Shown here: one piece after another, positions 10,302 through 18,524 of the stretch | How the letters are laid out: each line of letters starts with the position of its first letter | Position numbering within the stretch: position 1 is the first letter of the stretch | Assembly: GCF_000192795.1 (NCBI RefSeq) | Contig: NW_007360665.1 | Coordinates: forward strand, 1-28,546 | Reading direction: 5' to 3' | DNA: 28,546 bases | DNA from: Vavraia culicis subsp. floridensis | Taxonomy: Eukaryota; Microsporidia; Pleistophoridae | The notes under the pieces: model-generated | What the model was told of the DNA's origin: nothing | Seen by the model: only the letters and a program-made list of their open reading frames with translations | The model's database searches: none | Translations under genes and position numbers: made by a program

Positions 10302-10601
10302 ATGCATCAGGTCTTGGTTTTGCCAGTAGCAAGCCGTTCATTACCCCTTCATTCTGCTCTAGGAAGGTATTTCGGTGCCACTAAGTGCTCATCACCTATC
10401 TCTTCGTCTATGAACGGTGCCACTAAGTGCTCCTCACCCATCTCCTCGCCAAGCAAACCAAAAATTCGCTACATTGTGGTAACGGGTGCATACGGTAACC
10501 ACGAACAATGCGGTGCTAACCACTTTAATCGCTCTAACAGGTTCTTGTCCATGCAAGAACGGTATTTACCGCGTGGTGTGCCTGGTGCAAAAAAATGCTA
10601 G
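10302..10601 (+). CDS. Probable small protein with a duplicated GATKCSSPISS unit
   Basis: A 99-codon frame with no recognised family. The first 20 residues are mildly hydrophobic and might be a targeting signal; the rest is polar with scattered Cys, Asn and Arg. The best evidence that it is coding is internal: the peptide GATKCSSPISS occurs twice, 14 codons apart. The three base differences between the two copies all fall in third codon positions of this frame and are all synonymous. That is weak but real evidence of selection on the peptide. An in-frame stop lies just before the ATG, so the start cannot move upstream. No TATA box or C-run is seen. It lies between two genes on the same strand. 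Confidence 0.4.
   Translation: MHQVLVLPVASRSLPLHSALGRYFGATKCSSPISSSMNGATKCSSPISSPSKPKIRYIVVTGAYGNHEQCGANHFNRSNRFLSMQERYLPRGVPGAKKC
10373..10448 (+). repeat. 42-bp imperfect tandem repeat
   Basis: The sequence beginning CGGTGCCACTAAGTGCTC at 10373 recurs at 10415, period 42 bp. Over about 34 bp the copies differ at three bases, each in the third codon position of the 10302-10601 frame. Confidence 0.85.
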
Positions 10602-10802
10602 CACCCGAAATGTTTGCAGTTCAGGTGTTGCGGTGTGGGGAGATAAATACGAATCATAGTAAAAGTAAAATCTGGAATGGACGTGCATCAGCACGGCAAT
10701 GGACCGTAAATGGGAGGTACACCCGAATAGTCCTGGCCTGCATCGCTGTGAGCTCACACCTGCACGGGGTTGTAATGCGCAGTAAAATATGTATGCCAAA
10801 AA

Positions 10803-12302
10803 ATGAGAGCCCTTATGTTTTTGTTTGTTCAGCTTTTGGGTGCCTCAATCTTAGAAAACCTGGTGCTTGACGGTAAAATACACGAAGCGTACGAGAACAT
10901 CTCGCAGGCAAGTGATCCATCCGATCTTATCTACGTTTACTTCTTGAAACTCCTGCACCGGGAGGAGGATGCAAATTTTTATCTGATGGCAGCCGAGAAC
11001 TACTCCCCGTTCTTTCAGCACATTTATGCACACAAAGCATTTTTCAACTTTGAAATAGCAGCACCTGTTTCTGAGCTTGCGGGTGTTTATTCAAAGGTGG
11101 CGAAGGGCATTGTAACGAAGTACCTGACGAACCGTTTTCAGTTCCGTGACAAGATGAAGTTTGAGAAGATACAGGACATACCACCGGTAAATTATCTGAT
11201 CAACTTGATCACCAGCGGGGACAAGAAAGCTGAGGAGACATACATAAACCTGGTGCTTGCCGGGCAGATTGACCCGAGAAACGAAATACAAAATTTGAAG
11301 AGGCTGTGCGAGACGGGCAATGCAAAGGCGATGACCATTCTTGGCAATCTCTACCTCGAGGGATACGGTGTGCAAAAATGCCTGAGCACGGCGATGCATT
11401 ATTTCAGGCAGGGTGCTGCCAACGGCGATCCGCTCTCCTACAACGGCCTGGGGAAGATTTTCATGAAGGAGGGCCACAAGGATCTGAATCTTGCTAAGAA
11501 GTACTTCGAGGAGGCGGCATCTCGGGGAAGTGCCGAGGGCGACTACAATCTTTTCATGTTCGTACGCAACATTTACAAAATTGAGGACATGGGTCTCTCC
11601 TATCTTCTCCGTTCGGTAAAGCGTTCCTACATGCCGGCGCTGTTCTCGTACGCCAAGCGTCTTCTGACCAATGGAGAGACCGCTGCTGCGGTCTCTCACA
11701 TGGTGCCTATCTGTGACTTTGACGAGTGCATTGTTGAGCTGCAGAACCGTGCACAGAAGGACTACCAGGATGGACAGTATGTACCATGCCTGTATAAGCT
11801 GCTCTTCCTGTGCGAAACAGGCAGTCTCAACAGCATGAGTAATCTCCTCTACCTTCTTAAGACACGCAAGGATCTTGTGCCTGAACAGGACACGCTATTC
11901 CACACATATTGCAGCAAACTTGCACAGATGGGCCAAGTACACCACCTCGTAGATCTTGCAGACACGTACTTCTACGGCAAGGGCACCGAGCAATCGTACA
12001 CCAAGGCGTTCTCCTTCTACTACTCTGCCATGCTCTACAAATCCGCACGTGGCAGTTACGCACTCTCATACATGTACGAAAACGGGCTGGGCTGCACGAG
12101 GAGTATCACTGATGCGATGAGCATGCTGTACAAGGCGTACGCCTACGATGAGAACACGTACCTGTTGGTGTGGTACACGATGATAAAAATATATTTGGTC
12201 GTTATGACCAGGATAGCGTACTCCGTGCGGTGGCTCATCGGGTGTGCATTAGGCGCGCTGCTTGGATACCTTTTCATTTTTAAGCGTAGGATGCATAAAT
12301 AA
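10803..12302 (+). CDS. Sel1-repeat ER membrane protein, SEL1L/Hrd3-like
   Basis: A 499-aa protein with the architecture of SEL1L/Hrd3, the lumenal partner of the Hrd1 ubiquitin ligase in ER-associated degradation. Residues 1 to about 17 form a hydrophobic signal peptide. Sel1-type TPR-like repeats are seen at about 173-243 (two units, with LGNLYLEGYGV and a following AMHYFRQGAANGDP) and about 378-447 (two units, with LADTYFYGKGTEQSYTKA and LSYMYENGLGC). The helical stretch between them probably holds degenerate repeats. A transmembrane helix at about 474-493 is followed by a short basic tail (KRRMHK), giving type I topology with a large lumenal domain. It is shorter than yeast Hrd3 or human SEL1L, as usual for reduced genomes. 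AATAAA overlaps the stop codon. Another Sel1-repeat membrane protein of different function cannot be excluded. Confidence 0.8.
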   Translation: MRALMFLFVQLLGASILENLVLDGKIHEAYENISQASDPSDLIYVYFLKLLHREEDANFYLMAAENYSPFFQHIYAHKAFFNFEIAAPVSELAGVYSKVAKGIVTKYLTNRFQFRDKMKFEKIQDIPPVNYLINLITSGDKKAEETYINLVLAGQIDPRNEIQNLKRLCETGNAKAMTILGNLYLEGYGVQKCLSTAMHYFRQGAANGDPLSYNGLGKIFMKEGHKDLNLAKKYFEEAASRGSAEGDYNLFMFVRNIYKIEDMGLSYLLRSVKRSYMPALFSYAKRLLTNGETAAAVSHMVPICDFDECIVELQNRAQKDYQDGQYVPCLYKLLFLCETGSLNSMSNLLYLLKTRKDLVPEQDTLFHTYCSKLAQMGQVHHLVDLADTYFYGKGTEQSYTKAFSFYYSAMLYKSARGSYALSYMYENGLGCTRSITDAMSMLYKAYAYDENTYLLVWYTMIKIYLVVMTRIAYSVRWLIGCALGALLGYLFIFKRRMHK

Positions 12303-12303
12303 A
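12298..12303 (+). terminator. Poly(A) signal overlapping the Sel1 gene stop codon
   Basis: AATAAA spans 12298-12303 and includes the TAA stop at 12300-12302. This implies a very short 3' UTR, a known tendency in compact microsporidian genes. Confidence 0.45.
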
Positions 12304-12807
12304 GATTGTGAGTTTGGTATTAATTGCCGTGGTACTGCAAGTTACAATGCAGCTAATACCGTTCTGTTGGACTGTATGCGCCTTGTCAGGGCAAATCGTA
12401 TGATTAACATTTTTTACGCTTTCTAGCCTCCTTATCGTGGCACAGCGCCGAGTCCTGAACCATACCGCAGCAGCCGAGTGTTACAAGCAAGCATCCCTGC
12501 AATAAATGAAGTATTCTACGTGTAAATGCTTAACCTGTCACAGAATGAATGCGTAGTTTGCGAGTAGTTCTATCAGTCCGTGTATCACCTGCACCATTCC
12601 TATCAGTGTTCTATCATCTTACACAATCATTTAATCACCTGCTATACCTTAGTACGACACTACTCACCTATCACATCATTAACACTGCCTACCCTCCCCA
12701 TACGGGCACATCTTCTCTTCTTTGCCTGTTTCTCTCTAATCAGTGCTTAGCCACGCTTGTCAGTGCAAACCAAATGTTCTTTTTTCTTGAGCTGCACATC
12801 CCGCACC

Positions 12808-12833
12808 TTTTTAAAAAGATTTAAATTTACCCC
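12808..12833 (+). promoter_or_regulatory. TTTTTAAAAA plus CCCC start-region elements of ERD2
   Basis: TTTTTAAAAA begins at 12808, 33 nt before the ATG. CCCC at 12830-12833 lies 8-11 nt before it. The same pair occurs before the 682-aa membrane protein gene on the other strand. Confidence 0.5.
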
Positions 12834-12840
12834 TCGAGCA

Positions 12841-13539
12841 ATGGATTTCGGCAAATTACTTTATTCTCTCTTCCGATTCACAGGTGATATCGTACATCTG
12901 TACACCATGATCATTCTGTTCAAGAAAATACGTGAGACCAAGTCGGTGAGTGGCCTTAGCCTGAAAACGCAGTTTTTGTATCTCGTCGTGTTTATGGCGC
13001 GGTACTTAGATCTGTTCCATTTTTGGTTCAGCTCCCTTCTTGATGTGTACAATTTCATAATGAAGGTCGTTTACATTTCCTTGCAATCTCTGCTCATCTA
13101 CATGATACGTTACAAGTACTTCTACTCATATGATGTGTTCTTGGACACCTTCAATGTGTACAACCTTGTGGTGCCGTGTGCCGTGCTCTCGGTGTTTCTC
13201 AAGACGAGCACGTACGGTCTGACAGACTACTTCGTTGAGTTCCTGTATACCTTCTCGATTCTGCTGGAGAGTGTTGCCATTCTTCCACAGCTTATACAGC
13301 TGCAGGAGAGCGGAGAGGCCGAGACCCTTACCTCACAGTATATTTTCTTCCTCGGTCTGTACAGACTGTTCTATGTCATGAACTGGATCGTTAAACTGTG
13401 CTTTGGTTTCCGTGTTAATCACCTGCTCCTTGCCACGGGTGTAATACAAACCCTGCTCTACGCAGATTTCTTCGTTATTTATTACAAATACGTCTTCATG
13501 AAGAAGGGAAATGAGCGGCTACCAAAGACAAGTAAGTAA
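12841..13539 (+). CDS. ERD2: ER lumen protein-retaining receptor (KDEL receptor)
   Basis: A 232-aa KDEL/HDEL receptor, a multi-pass Golgi/ERGIC protein that binds the C-terminal retrieval signal of escaped ER residents and returns them in COPI vesicles. The sequence shows the family signatures: GLSLKTQ followed by VVFMARYLDLF (about residues 38-59), ESVAILPQL (143-151), and SGEAETLTSQYIFFLGLYR (157-175). Seven hydrophobic segments span the protein and the C-terminus is basic (YVFMKKGNERLPKTSK). Length matches the family (about 212-220) with a slightly long tail. I chose the ATG at 12841 because the family starts just before the first helix. The in-frame upstream ATG at 12757 would add 28 unrelated residues and run through the promoter elements. 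It follows the Hrd3-like gene by 538 bp on the same strand. Confidence 0.97.
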   Translation: MDFGKLLYSLFRFTGDIVHLYTMIILFKKIRETKSVSGLSLKTQFLYLVVFMARYLDLFHFWFSSLLDVYNFIMKVVYISLQSLLIYMIRYKYFYSYDVFLDTFNVYNLVVPCAVLSVFLKTSTYGLTDYFVEFLYTFSILLESVAILPQLIQLQESGEAETLTSQYIFFLGLYRLFYVMNWIVKLCFGFRVNHLLLATGVIQTLLYADFFVIYYKYVFMKKGNERLPKTSK

Positions 13540-14804
13540 AGCATTTTAAGAATTTTGCAGTGTTACGTGGTTATGATCAGATATTGTGTTGGTTATGGCA
13601 CTTTGCCGCATATTTGGTCGTTACAGATCGTAGAACTTGATCAGTGTGCGTGCAATGCGGCCCATAGTATTTGTCCTTGCGTGTTAGTTATGTGCACCAG
13701 AGATCTTTATGAATTACCTCGTCTTCACGCATCGATAGGTTCGCCTGTGCTACGTCATGTTTATGCATTTTCATCCGCTTTTATACTTGTTATTTTCATG
13801 CGATGCATAGATAATATTAAAATCAAAATTACTAAACGGCATCTTTGCATTGTTTATGTTTGATAACTGTGCAGGGAAAAGTTCGATCGCATGTTAAAAA
13901 CCTGCTTGCATGGCATAAAAAGGCTAATCGACAAATTCATTGCCTAACGCAGAAACACATCCAAAATTATGAATCTGCATATTCAAATCAGGCATGTATT
14001 GCTGAGATAAAACTATTTTTTACTGAGAGCACGTTTAATTATCTTTTGCAACACCGAAAACACACTTTTCTGAACCGGCCGTAGCAGCCGATCTTCGGTC
14101 CACAAAGGATACGTGTGCGTCATCTCGCACAACTTCTTTGACCCGATAGAAAGACATGCTGCAACCGCAGCACTGACCCTAACACGCAAGCTGTGCTTTT
14201 GCGCCTCCAGAAGTACCCGAGAAACTCTTCTTCTCGAGATTTGTATATAAATGCAGTACATTCGACAAAGGAAACGTATTTGATGATCGGTCTACCATAG
14301 GCTCTTCTAAAGAAGACGCCGTGCGGTTTCATTTCCATCCTTCTCATAGAACAAATATTTTCTCTGTACATCGGGATTAGAGGGTTGTATCTGTCAGGCG
14401 GCAGGCATAAATGAATGCGCATTTTGATCAAAATGCCCATTAATTGCAACAATAGCAAAAACAATTTTTTAAAATTGTTTATACCACATTTTTATCTGTG
14501 CATACAGCTGTTCTGTTGCTGTGATGAAACATAAAAATGCAATATTTTCTGTTCTGGTGCGTAAAAAGCATTCTGTACAGCATTCACGAGCACATCGGTC
14601 TAACAGCACCTTTTTCTTCTTCTAGCCATCTTACTTTGATTACCACTTTGTTATTTCACAGCGATTTCCTTACCTCATTCCCCTCTTCCAATTTTTCTCT
14701 TCTTTACCCCTTCCTTCTTCATCCCTTCCTTCTTCATCCCTTCTTGCCAAAAACCCTCTTCCTCCCAACCTTAACCTCATCAAATCTCTAAACACCACCA
14801 CTCC
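13540..14804. other. Intergenic stretch, at most one doubtful gene
   Basis: Short frames at 13555-13863 and 13845-14084 show no domain. A minus-strand frame (ATG at 14440 to stop at 14120, 106 aa, Arg- and Leu-rich) has ordinary composition but no recognised family. It is preceded by a 10-bp inverted repeat (14459-14468 with 14471-14480) and a TATAAAC about 43 nt before the ATG. The pyrimidine-rich tract at 14640-14800 includes two copies of a 15-bp TTCCTTCTTCATCCC unit. The TAF-like gene ends convergently at 14805. Confidence 0.45.
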
Positions 14805-15485
14805 CTATTCCTTTTCTACCATCCTCCTGCTAAAACAAAGCAACTCATCAGTCACCATCCCATTATCCTCTCTGCTTCTTCTCCATTCCATCATCTCTGC
14901 ATATTCCTTGGCCCCTCTTCTCAGTCTGTTGGTACATCTTCCATCGATAAAAAACGGCGGCATGTTTTTCATACCCTTGTGCTCTTTTACCGTGTCAAAC
15001 ACCGTGCCTGTATCGCACACGTCCCTGTCTCCCTGCTCATCCTTCCTGTCCTTCTCCTCCTCGATTCTTTGCTTGCACTGCTTTATAAAGTTGTGAAGCA
15101 CTTCAGATACTCCGTTACTATTCCTTGTCTTTTTAAACACCTTGTTCTCTTCAACACATTCCTCTACCACTTCGTCTTTTTCGTCCGGCATGATACGCAG
15201 CTGTTCAAGCAGATTAAGCGCTGTTTGATTGCGCTCACACGTCTTTCTCTGTGCTTGAAGGTAACTCACCAGTTCGCTCCGCTCTCTATCGCACAGGTTA
15301 GCGAATAAATGCTTTTTAGTGAGAAATGGACGGTCAAAAGATCTTTTGGTAAGATACCCTATGTAGTAGGCGAGAAGATGCGTGAGCGTGGAAAGTGCCA
15401 TTGAGGTTGCTTTTTCAAAACCGGATTGAATGAGGATCTCCGAGAGGCACAGTTTTAAGATTTGGGTGTGGAAGTTGTTTTTCAT
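14805..15485 (-). CDS. Histone-fold (bromodomain-associated/BTP) protein, TAF8/TAF3-like
   Basis: A 226-aa protein. Residues about 7-77 match the bromodomain-associated (BTP) histone fold of TFIID subunits TAF8 and TAF3 and of SAGA Spt7: a first helix (LKLCLSEILIQSGFE), then a long helix beginning ALSTLTHLLAYYIGYLTKRS, then a third with FLTKKHLFANL. The QSGFE turn and the LTHLL...YI pattern are the typical marks. The remainder (about 85-226) is charged, Glu/Lys/Arg-rich and partly coiled-coil. A Pro-containing MPPFF segment near residue 176 is followed by a charged tail. A role in TFIID or SAGA, pairing with a TAF10-type partner, is inferred from the family. I cannot choose between TAF8, TAF3 and Spt7. 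The start is supported by CCCCC 6-10 nt upstream of the ATG on the coding strand and a T8 run at 22-29 nt upstream. Confidence 0.7.
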   Translation of the reverse strand: MKNNFHTQILKLCLSEILIQSGFEKATSMALSTLTHLLAYYIGYLTKRSFDRPFLTKKHLFANLCDRERSELVSYLQAQRKTCERNQTALNLLEQLRIMPDEKDEVVEECVEENKVFKKTRNSNGVSEVLHNFIKQCKQRIEEEKDRKDEQGDRDVCDTGTVFDTVKEHKGMKNMPPFFIDGRCTNRLRRGAKEYAEMMEWRRSREDNGMVTDELLCFSRRMVEKE

Positions 15486-15723
15486 CGGCAGGGGGTAGGA
15501 TTAACGAAAAAAAAGAAATGAATGGCCCGGTCTTTCTTCGTGAATGCCATGGCACGAACATGATGCCTTCTTAGTATCAAAGTAGCTGTGCATAACACCG
15601 GTTCCTTGACGTGAGTGCCATGGCATAGGCTATAAAAGGAGCACAGCGGTGCAGTCGCGCTCGTCCCACAGAGCATTAGTTGGCATCGCAACCGCATAAT
15701 CCCAGCCAAGCACATCCAAATAA
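15486..15723. promoter_or_regulatory. Shared upstream region with TATA box and palindromic repeats
   Basis: This 238-bp region separates the minus-strand TAF-like gene from a tiny plus-strand ORF. Near the TAF start it carries GGGGG (15491-15495; CCCCC on the coding strand). Farther off is a strong plus-strand TATAAAA (15631-15637). A 16-nt element, CGTGARTGCCATGGCA, containing the 10-bp palindrome TGCCATGGCA, occurs at 15539-15554 and 15610-15625. The second copy lies 6 nt before the TATA box, which suggests a regulator site. Confidence 0.45.
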
Positions 15724-15813
15724 ATGACCTGCAATGCTTCCACGTGCTGTAACTACGCCCTATACACCGCAACTCCTGAACTTAATTTAGTCATACAGCA
15801 GCTGTGCAGCTGA
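15724..15813 (+). CDS. Possible 29-aa Cys-containing mini-protein
   Basis: This frame is short: MTCNASTCCNYALYT and a further 14 residues to TGA, with four Cys in total. It is listed only because it is the first ATG after the best plus-strand TATA box in the intergenic region (TATAAAA at 15631, about 93 nt upstream). There is no other plus-strand gene for that TATA box to serve for almost 3 kb. Alternatives are an unrecognised non-coding RNA or a chance TATA. Confidence 0.2.
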   Translation: MTCNASTCCNYALYTATPELNLVIQQLCS

Positions 15814-15970
15814 CCACAAACAAACCGTAACTCACAATAACGACAAGAAAGGCTCAGCACGGTTTTAGAACAGCTCAAATGCACCACAGAACCATTTTGT
15901 TGAATTGCTCCTGGTAAAAACTCCCAATCTAAAATTTTAACTAAAACAATGGCATGATAAGCATCGTACG

Positions 15971-15987
15971 CCACCCTCCAAGGGTGG
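15971..15987. terminator. GC-rich hairpin just downstream of the zinc-finger gene
   Basis: CCACCCT-CCA-AGGGTGG forms a perfect 7-bp stem with a 3-nt loop. It lies 23 nt beyond the stop codon of the minus-strand zinc-finger gene, so it would sit in the 3' UTR. A role in 3' end formation or mRNA stability is possible but not shown. Confidence 0.35.
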
Positions 15988-16009
15988 TGCAACCGCTCTG
16001 AGTCATAGA

Positions 16010-17848
16010 TTACTTAAATTCATACTCTACTCTCCACTGGCATACCCCACCAAGGATGTGCTTTCTTACACTGTCTGTACTATCACCACACAGCATGCAT
16101 GTCTTTTCTTTGGCGTACCTTCCTTTACAGGGGTGCAAGTTGAGGCTCTTCGGGTAGGTAAAGCAGTTTAAGCAAAAACTGTCCACAAACGGATTGTAAA
16201 ACTCGCGGAATATCGAAAGAAACGCAACAAATATTCTGAGCTCGCTGTACTTAACATCAAGTACGATCTCATTGTGTTCCTTTAAACAATGCTTTTTTAC
16301 CAGGCTGCACGACTTGTACGCTAAATTGCACCGTGTGCAGTTAAAGAAGTTCGCCCGTTTCAAATGTGATATCATGTGTATTTTAAGGGTGCTCAGCCGC
16401 TTAAAATAAAATTTGCAACGTATGCATTGAAATGCTCCACTGCAAACGGCCATGACCTGGTCCATGGAGAAGGGAGAGCTATGATAGGGATCCTTGGATA
16501 AAGAACTGTACTCAAGAAAGGAATCTTCACCGGTGTGCACTCCTCTGTAAGACTCGTACTCTCCGTTGCGCATGCCATCGTACTCCTCGCTGTGACTGAG
16601 GTCAGACGCACATCTCGCTCTGCCCATGTATCCTGCACCATGCACACGGTCGACACTATTTCCATGGTCTGACCTGCGGTTTTGGCATGGATCACAGTCT
16701 CCCTCGGTATGTGCTACGCTATCGCCCATCTCCTCCCTTGTTTTGTACAGCTCATTGTTAACCGAGAATTTGGGCGTGTCGTCGTTCAGGTAACGATAAA
16801 GAGTCTCCTTCCCACGCGAAGAGTGCCCACCGCTTTTGGCCGTACTCCTAGGCGTGCGTGTGTATGTGCTGCTTGAAGACGGTTCCCTTGAGCGTGCAGG
16901 GTATAACGAGTCTCTATTCGAACGAGCGGATAAAACCCTTCCATGCACATTCTCAGACTGTGTTCTAAAATCGTTGCTGCCCAAAGAATCGGCATCTTCA
17001 CAGTAGTAGCTCGTTGAGTGATTCTCAGACGGTCGACCATCCACTTCATAACTGTGATTACGACAGGCACATTCATACGAATTTGTGACATGGTCCTTCG
17101 TATTGCATGGCCGCTGTTCACCGATTCGATACCCTGCACCATGGGGCTCTTCTTTGCTGAATGAGCGCTCCGTGGAGCGATAAGTTGGAGAACCATTTTC
17201 TACGTTTCTGTGCAACGAGTCCTTACCTCGTAGATAATACTGCTCGTTAGAAGGACATTGTTCACGGTACGGGCTACCTTTCTCTGCGATGTCTCCTTTG
17301 TCGGAGCACCGTTCGTGGTACATATCGAGTGTGCCTCTGTCCGGTCTATCCTCTTCTTCGTACAGTCCATACCTCTCATAATCTGAACATGCACCTTCCC
17401 TGCCAACATGCCCGCTTCGTTTCCTGTGATTGAACTCTTTTCCATTTTCAAAGGGTGAATGAGCCATGTATCCCGTTTCACAGCCATTCCGAGACATAAA
17501 TCGATTCTTATCAGCATCCTCGTAATTGATGGTGTCATTTCTTATCGTCCGATCAGCAACCACGTATTTAGAACCGCAGCCCTTCCCTCTAGCACTCTCC
17601 CCAGAACCTCTCGCACAATCACACCTCATGTCATTATCGTAATTGTAGCAGCCGTAGTATGCGCTGTAACCACCTTTGTACCTCTCCGCATAGCGTGCAA
17701 CTGCATCGCTTCGCCGGTACCATTTGTCTCTAAACTTCTTGTCTGGACCGTGCCTGTTCTCATCTTCAGCGTGTTCTTTTCTCACCGCGTATGTGACACA
17801 CGAACCGTTGTTCCACATTTTCTTTTTTCTTCCCCTTCTTGATACCAT
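16010..17848 (-). CDS. Zinc-finger protein, two C2H2 fingers plus two CCHC-like modules
   Basis: A 612-aa protein. Residues 1-470 are strongly polar and low-complexity, rich in Tyr, Ser, Arg, Glu, Asp, Gly, Cys and His, and probably disordered. The C-terminal 140 residues are folded and zinc-binding. Finger 1 is C475/C478/H491/H495 (CX2CX12HX3H). Finger 2 is C504/C507/H520/H525 (CX2CX12HX4H). After a hydrophobic spacer come C559/C562/H572/C574 (CX2CX9HXC) and C584/C587/H597/C603 (CX2CX9HX5C). Nucleic-acid binding is a reasonable inference; the family is not identified. The start is uncertain: the first ATG (17848) lacks a nearby C-run or TATA box, and the second (17818) has a GGGG about 16 nt upstream. 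A GC-rich hairpin follows the stop. Confidence 0.75.
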   Translation of the reverse strand: MVSRRGRKKKMWNNGSCVTYAVRKEHAEDENRHGPDKKFRDKWYRRSDAVARYAERYKGGYSAYYGCYNYDNDMRCDCARGSGESARGKGCGSKYVVADRTIRNDTINYEDADKNRFMSRNGCETGYMAHSPFENGKEFNHRKRSGHVGREGACSDYERYGLYEEEDRPDRGTLDMYHERCSDKGDIAEKGSPYREQCPSNEQYYLRGKDSLHRNVENGSPTYRSTERSFSKEEPHGAGYRIGEQRPCNTKDHVTNSYECACRNHSYEVDGRPSENHSTSYYCEDADSLGSNDFRTQSENVHGRVLSARSNRDSLYPARSREPSSSSTYTRTPRSTAKSGGHSSRGKETLYRYLNDDTPKFSVNNELYKTREEMGDSVAHTEGDCDPCQNRRSDHGNSVDRVHGAGYMGRARCASDLSHSEEYDGMRNGEYESYRGVHTGEDSFLEYSSLSKDPYHSSPFSMDQVMAVCSGAFQCIRCKFYFKRLSTLKIHMISHLKRANFFNCTRCNLAYKSCSLVKKHCLKEHNEIVLDVKYSELRIFVAFLSIFREFYNPFVDSFCLNCFTYPKSLNLHPCKGRYAKEKTCMLCGDSTDSVRKHILGGVCQWRVEYEFK

Positions 17849-17914
17849 TTTATTGCTCTTCAGTCGGACCGAAGACTTTTTGGTCTTTCTCTTCTCTTTT
17901 CCTTTTTTAGCAAT

Positions 17915-18220
17915 TTATTCGTAATCACCAGCATTCTCGCTGTTGATTCCACCTCCCATATTCGTGCTTTGGTGCTTGTTTGCATGATTGTAGCAGGCTG
18001 ACATCAAATTGTTGTTAGCACCCCTCCGGCCGCGTTTTAAATAAATGAGTGATTCTTCATGTTTTTGTAGATATGAATTCCTTGTACACATCGTAAAGGC
18101 CACATGACAGAACTTTGCGCAGAGTGACACGATAAATATGTCTAAGTGATGATAAGTGGCGTTGCATGCCGTTGTTCTGTGACATGCACGAATATTTATA
18201 TCTTTGAAAAGCTTTTCCAT
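17915..18220 (-). CDS. Doubtful small ORF upstream of the zinc-finger gene
   Basis: A 101-codon frame beginning MEKLFKDINIRACHR and ending in a polar, Asn/Gly-rich tail. No family is recognised and no membrane segment is seen. The coding strand has a TATTTATA about 31 nt before the ATG. It lies on the same strand as the zinc-finger gene and 67 bp from its start. Composition is plausible for a protein but not decisive; it could be a chance frame. Confidence 0.25.
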   Translation of the reverse strand: MEKLFKDINIRACHRTTACNATYHHLDIFIVSLCAKFCHVAFTMCTRNSYLQKHEESLIYLKRGRRGANNNLMSACYNHANKHQSTNMGGGINSENAGDYE

Positions 18221-18524
18221 TTATGCATAATACTTAGAATGGATATAAATAAGCTTATTTTTTCATGCTAAACGCCTTGTACAGCAATATATCGGAACAG
18301 AGCAGATCATGTTAATCTTAATGGACTGATAAAGCGCAACATAAAAGTGATTGAACGGTTTTATGATCAAGATCGGAAGATTGTGTTGTGTAAAGAACCT
18401 GGTTTAATACTTACGAATGCTTGTTATACACTAGCGCTAAAATTGTTGGTCGCAAAAAAAAGAGTAATTCGCATAAACCGTGAAAATGCAGCATAGGCAC
18501 GTTCCACCATCAGGATGAGCATGT

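Noticed and set aside
11091..11699. 202-codon minus-strand frame inside the Sel1-repeat gene
   Set aside because: It is the antisense shadow of a gene with recognisable Sel1 repeats and has no domain of its own.
12757..12840. 28-residue N-terminal extension of ERD2
   Set aside because: KDEL receptors begin right before the first helix, and the extension would cover the TTTTTAAAAA and CCCC elements.
15658..15695. U6 snRNA-like string (ACAGAG...TTAG...GCAT) downstream of a TATA box
   Set aside because: The invariant ACAGAGA box and the following catalytic sequence are not preserved; the resemblance covers only a few short words.
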